Shown here piece by piece: positions 18,301-26,404 of a DNA stretch of 64,000 nucleotides (within the stretch, counting starts at the first letter, position 1; the number at the start of each line of letters is the position of its first letter). A program made the translations under genes and the position numbers. The notes below the pieces were generated by a model. It was not told where the DNA came from and made no database searches. It saw nothing but the letters and a program-made list of their open reading frames with translations. This stretch comes from Parasphaerochaeta coccoides DSM 17374. Lineage in GTDB: Bacteria; Spirochaetota; Spirochaetia; Sphaerochaetales; Sphaerochaetaceae. The stretch covers positions 2,108,001 through 2,172,000 of the forward strand of contig NC_015436.1 in NCBI RefSeq assembly GCF_000208385.1. The letters run 5' to 3'.

Positions 18301-18863
18301 CGTTGATGACCAAGAAGCAGACTATGATGGGCTTCCTGGAATTGGTCGATTTCAGCGGTACATTGGAAGCTACCTGTTTCCCCAATGCATGGGCGGCTGT
18401 CTCCGGGAAAATCGAAAAGGACGGCATCTATGGTTTCCAGGGAAAGTTCGAGTACAATCCGAAAAGGGAGTCCATTGGATTCATCGTGGATGCTGTCTGC
18501 GACCCGTACAGCCTGGATCCGGTCGCCCTGAAAGAAGCTCATATCCAGATTGAGAAGCACATGTGTTCCGATGACATGATCGAGACTCTCAAGGATGTCA
18601 TTGTGGAAAACCTGGGACGGGGAAGATGCCGTACAATCTTCCACATTGAGGACTCTGCCGCCGCGCTGACCGCAGCGGCTCATAACGCGGAGGAAGCCGG
18701 ATTCGAGGCCAGCGAAGCTCCGGAGGATTCTGAGGAGACACTCTCCCTCCCGGCTCCGCAGACTGTCATTGCCGCAGGGTATGAGTTTTCCGTAGATTAT
18801 TCAGAGAAGCTCATTGAAGACTTGAAGAAAATCCCCGGAGTGACCGGTGTCTGGTTTGACTAG
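15351..18863 (+). CDS. dnaE: DNA polymerase III alpha subunit
   Basis: Replicative polymerase catalytic subunit, 1170 residues as usual for DnaE1. The N-terminal PHP domain starts HLHNHTDYSLLDG (about residue 6) with ITDHGNMFG. The active-site aspartates lie in PDFDIDF at about residue 397-403 and GPGRGSGAGSLVAYC precedes them. The tau/beta-binding and OB-fold (residues 980-1080) regions follow. There is a variable acidic stretch near residue 1110. AGGAG sits 8 nt before the ATG at 15351; an earlier in-frame ATG lacks one. The YggT-like gene begins 8 nt after the stop, so they are cotranscribed. Confidence 0.97.
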   Translation: MSGFVHLHNHTDYSLLDGAGSIPKYIAKAKELGMNALAITDHGNMFGAHKFYKACKAADIKPIIGCEFYVAPESHTLREGVEGKPRAYHLILLAMNEKGYHNLMELNSISYVEGFYYKPRIDHELIEQHNEGVLCLSACLGGEIASLLKDNRYEDAKKAALWHASVFDGGRYYLEIQDHGLPEQKTVNQALARLSTETGIPLVATNDIHYINKSDANAHDILLCIGMGKKKNEADRMRFHSAEYYMKSAEEMEKQFLWCPQAVENTVKIADLCNLEIHFPGPRLPRFRVPKGFTDDSYLRHLSHEGLARRYAEVTPDLEKRLDYELDVIIQMGFQGYFLIVRDYIYWAKQRDIPVGPGRGSGAGSLVAYCTEITDVDPIKYNLLFERFLNPERKTMPDFDIDFCFEHRQEVIEYVTEHYGEDHVAQIATFGTLKAKAVVKDVARVLDIPFEESNRIAKMIPDDPKMTLKKALEQSPELKQVADAGGIYGELFDAAFRLEGLNRHTSTHAAGVVIGEKKLLTYVPLYRDAKTGAISTQFTMDQLEENGLVKMDLLGLKTLTLIKHTVDLVHKTNPGFSIEDINEEDEKTFDMLRRGDSACVFQFESTGMQKILRDALPNSIEDLVALNALYRPGPMDYIPQFVESKNGRMPITYAHPDLEETLKTTYGVIVYQEQVMKVAQIIGGYTLGAADILRRIMSKKKAEELAAQEVKFVEGALAKGYQEKLARYIFKMLEPFAGYGFNKSHAVAYSVIAYQTAFLKANYPAEFMAANLTNEINNPDKFSEYLREAKHMGIEVLPPSINYSERQFNAVEGKIVYGLAGIKNVGEGVADLIIRERNEHGPYESFIDFLVRVDSRAMNSKLLESLIKAGTFDSMEENRPTLIENMEAAVIYAQKQKESKESGQSSLFEGDDIDSFTMTRHPDWEMREKLEIEKALLGFYISGHPLDLYRDAWKRSVLVDFSRPERFPRNRQISLVAMITDIRTLMTKKQTMMGFLELVDFSGTLEATCFPNAWAAVSGKIEKDGIYGFQGKFEYNPKRESIGFIVDAVCDPYSLDPVALKEAHIQIEKHMCSDDMIETLKDVIVENLGRGRCRTIFHIEDSAAALTAAAHNAEEAGFEASEAPEDSEETLSLPAPQTVIAAGYEFSVDYSEKLIEDLKKIPGVTGVWFD

Positions 18864-18871
18864 GAGGATTT

Positions 18872-19507
18872 ATGCCCGTATATAGCAATCACCCCACTTT
18901 CCTGATGAACCTTGCCCTGACAGCGGCAGGGGTTATCTCCATCTATTCCCTTGTTATCTGGCTCCGCATCATCATGACATGGATGCGCTCCCCGTCTTTT
19001 CAGGCTTTCAGCGCCAGCCCGTTCTTCCGGTTCATCGCTTCTATCACCGACCCGTATCTACGCCTGTTCTCCGGGGTAAAGTTCCTCAAGCTCCGCCGTA
19101 TCGACCTGACCCCTCTCATGGCACTGCTGGCGCTGAACCTTGCCAGAAGCATACTCACGCTTTTCGGCAACACCGGCATCCTGACCTTGGGCATGGTGCT
19201 TGCCCTGCTGATCCGGATGCTCTGGCAGTCACTGTTCAACCCCGCCTTCATCTTCTTCCTCATCCTCCTTATCATCCGCTTGGTCTTCTGTTACAGGAGA
19301 ACTCCCAATTCTTCCAACTATGTCATGATTCTCGATTCCGCGCTGGGTTGGTTGTTCAATGGAATCCAACGGCGTTTCTACAAGGATCGGATAGTTCCTG
19401 ACAGGACTTTGGTCATAGCCTCCCTGGTCGCGCTGCTCGTCACCTGGGCCGTCAGCTTCCTTCTGGTCATCCTGCTCGCCAATCTGGTGACGCGCATACC
19501 TTTCTGA
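18872..19507 (+). CDS. YggT-family membrane protein, two domains
   Basis: A 211-residue membrane protein with two successive YggT-like halves, each with a pair of hydrophobic helices. The first half has the family hallmark SPFFRFIASITDPYLRLF; the second, from about residue 110, is more divergent (FNGIQRRFYKDRIVPDRT). YggT proteins are linked to cell division or osmotic functions in some bacteria, but the role is not settled. TAGGAGG lies directly after dnaE, and recG follows 35 nt later. Confidence 0.85.
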   Translation: MPVYSNHPTFLMNLALTAAGVISIYSLVIWLRIIMTWMRSPSFQAFSASPFFRFIASITDPYLRLFSGVKFLKLRRIDLTPLMALLALNLARSILTLFGNTGILTLGMVLALLIRMLWQSLFNPAFIFFLILLIIRLVFCYRRTPNSSNYVMILDSALGWLFNGIQRRFYKDRIVPDRTLVIASLVALLVTWAVSFLLVILLANLVTRIPF

Positions 19508-19542
19508 GAGTCCATCTGAGAACCAGGGAAAGAGAGAAGCAT

Positions 19543-21642
19543 ATGTTCATCCGCCAATTGCAGGAACCAATAGCCAGCCTTCCGGGAGTCGGAAAAAGCG
19601 CCCGGCTCGGTTATGATGCCTTGGGAATCCGTACCCAAGGGGATGTCCTTCTCCTTTCACCCCGGTCATGGGAGGATCGCTCCATCATTGTCCCTTTGGG
19701 AAGCGTAGCGCGGAATACAGGAGAAAATACGGTTGTCAACACCTTCGTCCAGGTTCTTTCCCAGTCATGGTTCGGCGGCCGCACACGCGGGAAAAGGACG
19801 CTCAAGGTCATTGTCCGTGATATCAGCGGCAATGGGGACGGACGGTTGTCCCTTCTCTGTTTCGGACGGGATTTTCTGGAAAAGGTTCTTGTCACAGGAC
19901 GGACATTCTATGTGTACGCTCAGGCCGCCTATCATATGACCGAACTGCAAAGCTCGCAATTTGAGGTCATCCCCATGCGGGATGATGGTTCCCCGCCCGC
20001 CGAGTTCGGCGCAGTCCTGCCAATCTATCCTTTGTCCGGCTCCCTTAGCCAGAGAATCATCAGGCGTGATGTGGCGGCTGTACTGGCTGCCCGCAGTTTT
20101 GACGACGAACTTCCTCCGTCTCTGATGGACGCGTATGCCCTTCTGCCCACCGACCGCGCCATCCGCATGTGGCATCAGCCTTCATCCCTGGAAGATGTGA
20201 AGAAAGCACGGCAGACCCTTGCCTTCACGGAGCTTTTTTATCTCCAGCTTGTCACCCGCCGCAGGGCTGTGCGTACCGACTCTTCTACGCTGAAATCTCC
20301 GGGAGAGATTACCGGCAGCGAGAAAAGGTTCATCTCCCTGCTTCCTTTCTCCCTGACCGCCGACCAAGAGACGGTTCTTAAGGAAATCAGGATGGATTTG
20401 GACTCATCTTCTCCTATGAACAGGATGCTCCAGGGAGATGTAGGAAGCGGCAAGACATTGGTAGCATGGATCAGCGCTTTGCATGTGCTTTCCCATGGCG
20501 GGCAGGTAGCTTTCATGGCTCCCACCGAACTGCTCGCCCGTCAGCATGCGGAAAATGCGGCGCGTCTCCTTGCTCCGGCGGGCGTGCGGCTTGCTTTCCT
20601 CACCGGTTCAGTGAAGGGCAAGGAGAGGAAGCTCATCCTGGACAACTTGAAGGCGGGGAACATAGACGTAATCATTGGCACCCACGCGCTTTTTTCAAAG
20701 GAAGTGGAATTCCGCCGCTTGAGGTTTGTGATCATAGACGAACAGCACCGTTTCGGCGTCGGTCAGCGGCTTGCCCTGATGGATAAGGCGGCCACGCCTG
20801 ATGTCCTCCTGATGACCGCCACCCCGATTCCCCGTACCCTTGCGCTCACGGTGTTCGGCGATCTCAATGTATCGACTATCCATACCATGCCTCCGGGAAG
20901 ACTCCCTGTCATCACACATCTGGTCTCTGACGCCAGCAGGGAAAGGATGTACAAGGCTGTTGGCATTGAGTTCTTCCGCGGCCATCAGGGGTATTTCGTC
21001 TATCCCCGCATTGATGATTCAGGGACAAGCGATATTCGCGATGTCACCAACATGTTTGAGTATCTTTCCACCCGTGTTTATCCCGGCATCCCCTCCGCAC
21101 TGCTGCACAGCCGCATTCCTGAGCAGGAGAAAATGGACATCCTGGAACGTTTCAGGAGAAAGGAGCTGATGTACCTTGTCTCGACCAGTGTGGTGGAAGT
21201 GGGCATTGATATCCCCGAAGCTACCTGCATGGTGGTAGAACATGCCGACCATTTCGGACTTTCCGCCCTCCACCAGCTCCGTGGACGCGTAGGTCGCGGG
21301 ACTCTCCAGTCGTACTGTTTTCTTGTCTATGGGGAGCCTTTGAGCGATGACGCACGCCAGCGTCTGTTGGTCTTGCGGGAATCTACCGACGGTTTCCGTA
21401 TAGCGGAGCAGGATCTGCTGATCCGTGGTCCGGGGGAGATGACCGGAACCCGTCAGTCAGGATTCCTCCGTCTCCAGTTCGCCGACCTTACCACCGACGT
21501 AGAGATAATTGTGGTCGCCCGCAAGGAAGCCGATGCCGTCCTCCAGGCAGATCCGGCGTTCCTCTCCCTGTCACATTCGGTCATCAGGGATGTCCTGATG
21601 CACGCCCCTCCTTTCCCTGAAGATGTAATAGATGCTTCGTAG
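19543..21642 (+). CDS. recG: ATP-dependent DNA helicase RecG
   Basis: Branch-migrating helicase that processes stalled forks and Holliday junctions. The 699-residue length fits. The N-terminal wedge/OB domain precedes superfamily 2 motifs: Walker A GDVGSGKT at about residue 298, the DEQH box (IIDEQHRFGVGQR) at about 398, TATPIPRTLAL, and the C-terminal LHQLRGRVGRG. The ribosome-binding site is a purine run rather than a perfect GGAGG. It is the third gene of dnaE-yggT-recG. Confidence 0.96.
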   Translation: MFIRQLQEPIASLPGVGKSARLGYDALGIRTQGDVLLLSPRSWEDRSIIVPLGSVARNTGENTVVNTFVQVLSQSWFGGRTRGKRTLKVIVRDISGNGDGRLSLLCFGRDFLEKVLVTGRTFYVYAQAAYHMTELQSSQFEVIPMRDDGSPPAEFGAVLPIYPLSGSLSQRIIRRDVAAVLAARSFDDELPPSLMDAYALLPTDRAIRMWHQPSSLEDVKKARQTLAFTELFYLQLVTRRRAVRTDSSTLKSPGEITGSEKRFISLLPFSLTADQETVLKEIRMDLDSSSPMNRMLQGDVGSGKTLVAWISALHVLSHGGQVAFMAPTELLARQHAENAARLLAPAGVRLAFLTGSVKGKERKLILDNLKAGNIDVIIGTHALFSKEVEFRRLRFVIIDEQHRFGVGQRLALMDKAATPDVLLMTATPIPRTLALTVFGDLNVSTIHTMPPGRLPVITHLVSDASRERMYKAVGIEFFRGHQGYFVYPRIDDSGTSDIRDVTNMFEYLSTRVYPGIPSALLHSRIPEQEKMDILERFRRKELMYLVSTSVVEVGIDIPEATCMVVEHADHFGLSALHQLRGRVGRGTLQSYCFLVYGEPLSDDARQRLLVLRESTDGFRIAEQDLLIRGPGEMTGTRQSGFLRLQFADLTTDVEIIVVARKEADAVLQADPAFLSLSHSVIRDVLMHAPPFPEDVIDAS

Positions 21643-21782
21643 GTGCGTCATTCGCAAACGCATCACCGGGCAGTGTGGTTTTGGACTGTTCTGTTGCACA
21701 GGACAGGAGCTTTGCGTATCATGGAGTGATACTGGGAATTAGCGCATCGTGCGCGTCCCATCATCCGCCGGAGGAAAAATAC

Positions 21783-22385
21783 ATGCGCATAACAGGAGGA
21801 CGGTATCGCGGACGAACCATTCTTTGTCCGCCCGGAGTCATCCGTCCTGCAATGGATCGCATGAGGGAATCACTTTTCTCCATCCTTGGATCTCTTGACG
21901 GGCATTCCTTCCTGGATCTTTTCTCCGGCAGCGGATGCGTCGGCATTGAAGCCGCCTCACGCGGGGCTGAACCAGTCCATCTGATTGAGATGGACAAGCT
22001 GAAGAAAGATGTAATCCTCAAGAACATCTCTTTTGTGGAAAGCCCGATTCGTCTGTTCATGGCCGATGCCTTGCGTTTCATCAGGGCTTCAAAGAACACC
22101 TATTCCATAATCTACGCCGACCCTCCTTTCCCCCGGAACGGCAAGGTTAGGCTTGCTCAGGCTGTGGCGGATTCATCCGTCCTTGAGGATGGCGGCCTGT
22201 TCATCATTCATTATCCTGCCGAGGAAAACGCCCAGTGGCCGCAAAGCATCGGAAATCTTGTGTTCACCGATGAGAGGGTTTACGGACGCAGCCATCTGAG
22301 GTTCTACCGAAAGGATGCCTCACGGCAGGAAGCCATGCAAGAAACATCACAAGAAGCGATAACGGAGAAAATATCCCATGAGTGA
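21783..22385 (+). CDS. rsmD: 16S rRNA (guanine966-N2)-methyltransferase
   Basis: The 200-residue RsmD/YhhF-type SAM methyltransferase begins MRITGGRYRGRTI, has the SAM-binding loop DLFSGSGCVGIEAASRG and the catalytic DPPF motif at about residue 117. It modifies G966 of 16S rRNA during 30S assembly. An earlier in-frame ATG (21675) exists, but GGAGG lies before 21783 and the family starts there. A Gln/Ser/Glu-rich tail of about 20 residues overlaps the thioesterase start by 8 nt, indicating translational coupling. Confidence 0.93.
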   Translation: MRITGGRYRGRTILCPPGVIRPAMDRMRESLFSILGSLDGHSFLDLFSGSGCVGIEAASRGAEPVHLIEMDKLKKDVILKNISFVESPIRLFMADALRFIRASKNTYSIIYADPPFPRNGKVRLAQAVADSSVLEDGGLFIIHYPAEENAQWPQSIGNLVFTDERVYGRSHLRFYRKDASRQEAMQETSQEAITEKISHE

Positions 22386-23250
22386 AACACTGCGCCCTGA
22401 CAATGTATTCTCAACAAACTACAAGACCTATACCCACCATGTCGATCCCTTCTTCCATGCCAAGGAAACTTTCCTCTTTGAGGTCCTCCAGGAAGCCGCC
22501 GGACGCCACGCCAGCCTAAAGAAACTCAGCATTCCCGACCTGAACCGGGAAAGACGGACATGGATGATTACCCGTACCCGTCTGGAAATTGACCGCTACA
22601 CTATCTGGCCGGAGGATATCCATGTACAGACGTGGGGACAGGAACCGGTGAAGCTGTTCTTTACCCGCGGTACGAAAGGCTGCCTTGCCGACGGGTCGCC
22701 CCTGTTCACCGCCATCTCGTGGTGGGCGGTCATCGACACGCTCAGCGGTCGGCCTGTGCGACCACAGGAAATCAACGACAGGCTTGGCATCCCACCGGTC
22801 GATAATGACCATCCACGGATTGATTCTTCATACAATAAGCGTCTCTTTTTCGCCGACCAGGATCTCATTCCTTTGAAGGAGTTCACGCCATCCGTCAGAT
22901 ATGAGGATACGGACAGCAACCATCACGTAAACAACGTGGCCTATGTGAACTGGTTGATGGAGGCTCTGCCCGATGAGTTCCGCAATACGTATAAGATGAG
23001 TTGGATCGATGTGTCTTGGCTCAACCAGACGTACCGGCATGACACTGTGCGCATGCTCACCGGAATATTCCCCGGCGAGGGCCTTGACAGTCCCGTTCCC
23101 CATCTCTTTCATCAATTGTTGCGGGTGGAGCAGGATGGCTCACAGACTCCGCTGTTCATTGCGGAGACGCGTTGGAAGCACAGGGCAGAACTGGTACCAG
23201 CCTATTGTGAACAGAAAACACAGCCGAACATCTCCGAGACAGCCCGCTGA
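22378..23250 (+). CDS. Acyl-ACP thioesterase (FatA/FatB type)
   Basis: Hydrolyses acyl-ACP to release free fatty acid. The 290-residue protein has the double hot-dog layout of plant-type thioesterases seen in many anaerobes. The first half contains RRTWMITRTRLEIDRY and WGQEPVKLFFTRG. The second half contains the conserved DTDSNHHVNNVAYVNW, whose Asn-His pair is catalytic in the family. It is expected to act in the cytoplasm on fatty acid synthase products. The start overlaps rsmD by 8 nt. The last 25 residues are variable. Confidence 0.9.
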   Translation: MSETLRPDNVFSTNYKTYTHHVDPFFHAKETFLFEVLQEAAGRHASLKKLSIPDLNRERRTWMITRTRLEIDRYTIWPEDIHVQTWGQEPVKLFFTRGTKGCLADGSPLFTAISWWAVIDTLSGRPVRPQEINDRLGIPPVDNDHPRIDSSYNKRLFFADQDLIPLKEFTPSVRYEDTDSNHHVNNVAYVNWLMEALPDEFRNTYKMSWIDVSWLNQTYRHDTVRMLTGIFPGEGLDSPVPHLFHQLLRVEQDGSQTPLFIAETRWKHRAELVPAYCEQKTQPNISETAR

Positions 23251-23258
23251 ACGCAACC

Positions 23259-23286
23259 GCCGCTTCATTTTCAATAATGGGGCGGC
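23259..23286 (+). terminator. Possible bidirectional terminator hairpin
   Basis: GCCGC (23259-23263) pairs with GCGGC (23282-23286), with an inner CATT/AATG pairing, followed on the plus strand by TTTCTC. It lies between the converging ends of the thioesterase and SlyX-like genes and includes the SlyX stop codon. The T run is weak. Confidence 0.4.
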
Positions 23287-23483
23287 TTTCTCTCCGGACG
23301 GGAAGATCCTTCAATCTCCATCAGGTCGGAGACTTTCCCGCTGAGGAACTTCACTTCTTTCTTCAGAATTTCAAGCTCATCATGGTGACCGCGCACAATG
23401 GCATCCAAGGTTCTCACCGTATCTTCAAGGTAGGAAATCTTCGTCTCCAGAGCAGTGAACCTCTCGTCTTGTTCCATATGCAT
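23271..23483 (-). CDS. SlyX-like coiled-coil protein
   Basis: A 70-residue protein that is almost entirely a heptad coiled coil (ALETKISYLEDTVRTLDAIV, then HDELEILKKEVKFL) and ends in PPHY, the characteristic end of the SlyX family. The biochemical function is unknown. Two start codons (23483 and 23477) follow AAGGAG; the first is given. It is convergent with the thioesterase gene and divergent from rubredoxin. Confidence 0.8.
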   Translation of the reverse strand: MHMEQDERFTALETKISYLEDTVRTLDAIVRGHHDELEILKKEVKFLSGKVSDLMEIEGSSRPERKPPHY

Positions 23484-23666
23484 GGTTCTCCTTGGACTGG
23501 CATTCTGCCAGCGTCCACATCATACGTGAGAAACAAAGGGAGGAAAAGCATCTTCAGCTTCTCCGTCCCAAAAAGGGAAAAATTTTGAAATGCATTGTCG
23601 TTGAAACCTAAGCATAGTATCATAAAAGTGTATTCAGATACTTCGTCATGAAGTTTGGAGGACAGA

Positions 23667-23831
23667 ATGAAGAAATACGTTTGTGATTTGTGCGGCTATA
23701 TCTATGATCCTGCTGACGGTGACCCGGATGGCGGAGTTGCCGCAGGAACCGCTTTCGCTGATATCCCTGATGACTGGGTATGCCCAGAGTGTGGTGCTGG
23801 CAAAGACGATTTCTCCCCTGTGGAAGACTAA
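23667..23831 (+). CDS. Rubredoxin
   Basis: A 54-residue redox protein carrying one Fe bound by four cysteines in two CxxCG knuckles: CDLCGYIYD at residues 6-14 and CPECGAGKD at residues 39-47. The family residues WVCPECG and [10 protein letters not shown] are intact. It shuttles electrons to oxygen- or peroxide-detoxifying proteins in anaerobes; its partners are not adjacent here. TTTGGAGG lies before the start, and a clear terminator follows, so it is a single-gene unit. Confidence 0.97.
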   Translation: MKKYVCDLCGYIYDPADGDPDGGVAAGTAFADIPDDWVCPECGAGKDDFSPVED

Positions 23832-23849
23832 TCGAATCTCACGTCTATA

Positions 23850-23887
23850 AAGGGGTTGTCGCACATTGGCGGCAGCCCCTTTTCTTA
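23850..23887 (+). terminator. Rubredoxin terminator
   Basis: AAGGGGTTG (from 23850) pairs with CAGCCCCTT (ending 23881), with one G-U, followed by TTTTCTT. It lies 19 nt past the rubredoxin stop. Confidence 0.85.
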
Positions 23888-23968
23888 TAACCTCCATTTT
23901 CTTGCTTTCTTGTGTTTATACACCTAAAAATGAAAAAATCCACAATATTCGCATCCAAAATCACCAAC

Positions 23969-24019
23969 TAACCCGAAAGTATTATATGCTTTTCATGCAA
24001 AATAATACTTTTGGGTAAT
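23969..24019 (+). promoter_or_regulatory. Two inverted GGGTAAT boxes and candidate -10 of the RCC1 lipoprotein gene
   Basis: Box B2 (24002-24019, ATAATACTTTTGGGTAAT) points at the lipoprotein gene. Box B1 (23969-23985, TAACCCGAAAGTATTAT) is the reverse orientation, 16 bp away. A -10-like TATACT at 24042-24047 follows B2 by 22 bp with no recognisable -35, so B2 would occupy the place of a -35 or activator site. The rest of 23888-24120 is A+T-rich leader. Confidence 0.65.
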
Positions 24020-24116
24020 AGCTTTCTGCCATCACCACGTTTATACTATTTCCTAATTACTACCATATGCGTAAGCTGGCATGTCATCATCTTCTTCATG
24101 GAGAAAGGAAAAGATA

Positions 24117-24173
<57 letters not shown>

Positions 24174-24194
24174 GAAAATCTGAGAGAACTGCGT

Positions 24195-26396
24195 ATGAAC
24201 AAATCTAGCAGACCAGTCTTTTTGGTTCTTACAACCATTCTGATACTACTTGTCGCCCTTGTTTCATGCGACAACAAACTGAATGTTTCACATACCAACG
24301 AAGTACGCTTCTCCACGGAAATCGGACGCAAGGCCACGGCAAATTCCGAATGGCAAGCCGATGATGACGTCGGCATCTACATGCTGGAACATGGTACCGG
24401 CACGGCAGCTACTGCCACCCCGGAACGTGCCAACAGACACTACACGGCTGACACGGCCTCCCAGACTTCCGGCTTCTCTCCTGCTGATAATGCCAACACC
24501 TTAAAGTGGAATGACATTGCCGCTAATGCCAACGACACGTTCGACTTCATCTCCTACTATCCGTGGGCGTACCTGGCTCATACCGAAGATGGCGCCGGTA
24601 CGACATCCTTCTATGACACTGATACCTTGTACATAGATATCAACCGGGACAGGGGGACACATGAACAGGATACCGGAAAGGCCGATGTCCTGTGGGGACG
24701 CACCGACACCGTACAGAACAATACCTCAACGGTGCATCTGAAGCTTGACCATATGCTCTCCCGCCTGATTGTCAACATAACCCCAAGCACGACCGTTGAT
24801 GCTGTGGCCATCAATGATGCCACCGCATTTGTGGCTACGGTCAAAGGCTTGGACAACATAACCACGATGAGTCTGGATGACGGTTCTTTGGCTGATGTAT
24901 CCGGTCTCACTGCGCCTATTGCCATGAAGGACATTTCCGACACGCTTACGACCACGGAAAGAGCCGAGGGAAAGCGCAGATTCGAGGCTGTGCTGATACC
25001 TGTGGGCAACACTGATGCCCTGGCTAACGTGAGCCTGGAGTTTACCCTGACCGGTGGGACTGGCGCTGGTACATACACATGGAAGCCAAGTACCACAGGT
25101 GCTGTAGCTGACGGAGACAAACACCTGATTCACTTTGACAAAGGCAAGCAGCATATCTACAACATGACGCTGAACACGGAAGCGGATGAAGTAGCCATCG
25201 CCGCTATTGAGATTGAGATAAAGGACTGGGACACCGGAGATGGCATAAACGCACCTGCTGTCAAGCTGGGAGTCAGATCAGTCTCCGCCGGAGGTTATCA
25301 CACGATGATCCTGAAAACGGACGGCACGCTCTGGGGGGTAGGATACAACGACAATGGTGAACTGGGTATCGGCACTTCAGGCGATATGGGCAACGAACGC
25401 ACGCCTGTGCAGGTCTGGGATTCTACCAATGGTTCCAGGTTCATGACTAATGTCGCGGCTGTCTCCGCCGGATGGGATTATACGATGATTCTGAAGAAGG
25501 ACGGCACGCTCTGGGGGACTGGACACAACTATTATGGTCAACTGGGTATCGGTGGTACTACCGACATAAGCACGCCCGAGCAGGTCAAGGCCAGTACCGC
25601 TGATAACGACTTCATGACTAATGTCAAGGCCGTCTCCGCCGGACAGGAGCATACAATGATCCTGAAGAAGGACGGCACGCTCTGGGCGACTGGAGACAAT
25701 CAGCATGGTCAACTGGGTATCGGTAATTATGAAGCCAAAGATACGCCCGTGCCGGTTTCGTCCATGGGAAATCAGGTCGCGGCTGTCTTCGCCGGAGAGT
25801 TACATACGATGATTCTGAAGAAAAACGGTACGCTCTGGGCGACAGGATACAACGCTTCTGGACAACTGGGTATCGGTGGTACTACCGACATAAGCACGCC
25901 CGAGCAGGTCAAGGGTTTGGGTGGGGCCGGGGTCATGACTGATGTCGCGGCTGTTTCCGCCGGATGGAAGCATACGATGATCCTGAAGACAGACGGTACG
26001 CTCTGGGCGACTGGAGACAATCAGCATGGTCAACTGGGTATCGGTAATTATGAAGCCAAAGATACGCCCGTGCCGGTTTCGTCCATGGGAAATCAGGTCG
26101 CGGCTGTCTTCGCCGGAGAGGAGTATACGATGATCCTGAAGAAGGACGGCACGCTCTGGGCGACAGGAAGCAACCAGTTTGGTCGACTGGGTGTCGGTGA
26201 TTATGCCGACAAAGACACGCCCGTGCCGGTTTCGTCCATGGGTTCTGATGTCAAGGATGTCTCCGCCGGATACGGTCATACGATGATCCTGAAGAAGGAT
26301 GGCACGCTCTGGGCGACTGGAGACAACGAATATGGTCAACTGGGTGACGGATCTACGAACATCAACAGCAACACGCCCGTGCCGGTAATTTTTTAG
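24195..26396 (+). CDS. Surface lipoprotein: fimbrillin-like domain plus RCC1 repeats
   Basis: The 733-residue protein starts with a type II signal peptide (basic n-region, LTTILILLVALV, lipobox LVSC with Cys25). Residues 30-350 resemble fimbrillin/Mfa-like domains of Bacteroidota: W-A-D-D-VGIYM, FDFISYYPW and HLKLDHMLSRLIVNI are typical. From about residue 355, seven RCC1-type blades repeat the pattern VSAG..HTMILKKDGTLWATG.N..GQLG, giving a probable closed propeller. Paired blades recur as a 107-108-residue module with near-identical DNA. The likely role is surface binding or adhesion (inference). The only ribosome-binding site near the start is a weak GAGAG next to the (GA)26 tract, so expression is probably phase variable. 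The 18-bp boxes upstream link it to the GLUG lipoprotein at 60-63 kb. Confidence 0.85.
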   Translation: MNKSSRPVFLVLTTILILLVALVSCDNKLNVSHTNEVRFSTEIGRKATANSEWQADDDVGIYMLEHGTGTAATATPERANRHYTADTASQTSGFSPADNANTLKWNDIAANANDTFDFISYYPWAYLAHTEDGAGTTSFYDTDTLYIDINRDRGTHEQDTGKADVLWGRTDTVQNNTSTVHLKLDHMLSRLIVNITPSTTVDAVAINDATAFVATVKGLDNITTMSLDDGSLADVSGLTAPIAMKDISDTLTTTERAEGKRRFEAVLIPVGNTDALANVSLEFTLTGGTGAGTYTWKPSTTGAVADGDKHLIHFDKGKQHIYNMTLNTEADEVAIAAIEIEIKDWDTGDGINAPAVKLGVRSVSAGGYHTMILKTDGTLWGVGYNDNGELGIGTSGDMGNERTPVQVWDSTNGSRFMTNVAAVSAGWDYTMILKKDGTLWGTGHNYYGQLGIGGTTDISTPEQVKASTADNDFMTNVKAVSAGQEHTMILKKDGTLWATGDNQHGQLGIGNYEAKDTPVPVSSMGNQVAAVFAGELHTMILKKNGTLWATGYNASGQLGIGGTTDISTPEQVKGLGGAGVMTDVAAVSAGWKHTMILKTDGTLWATGDNQHGQLGIGNYEAKDTPVPVSSMGNQVAAVFAGEEYTMILKKDGTLWATGSNQFGRLGVGDYADKDTPVPVSSMGSDVKDVSAGYGHTMILKKDGTLWATGDNEYGQLGDGSTNINSNTPVPVIF
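25678..26120 (+). repeat. Perfect 122-bp direct repeat within the RCC1 blades
   Basis: Bases 25678-25799 and 25999-26120 are identical and 321 bp (107 codons) apart. A second identical block of about 52 bp starts at 25539 and 25863 (324 bp apart). Recombination between copies would remove or add about two blades in frame. Confidence 0.85.
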
Positions 26397-26404
26397 ATAC
26401 TCTG

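Noticed and set aside
16164-18683. An 839-codon open frame antisense to dnaE
   Set aside because: It lies wholly inside dnaE on the other strand, has no ribosome-binding site or recognisable domain, and arises from the codon bias of the real gene.
24002-24019. Bacteroidota-type promoter (TAnnTTTG) within the GGGTAAT box
   Set aside because: TACTTTTG appears in two copies only; others read TTTCG, and no TTTG lies at the -33 spacing. The sigma70-like -10 downstream is more consistent.
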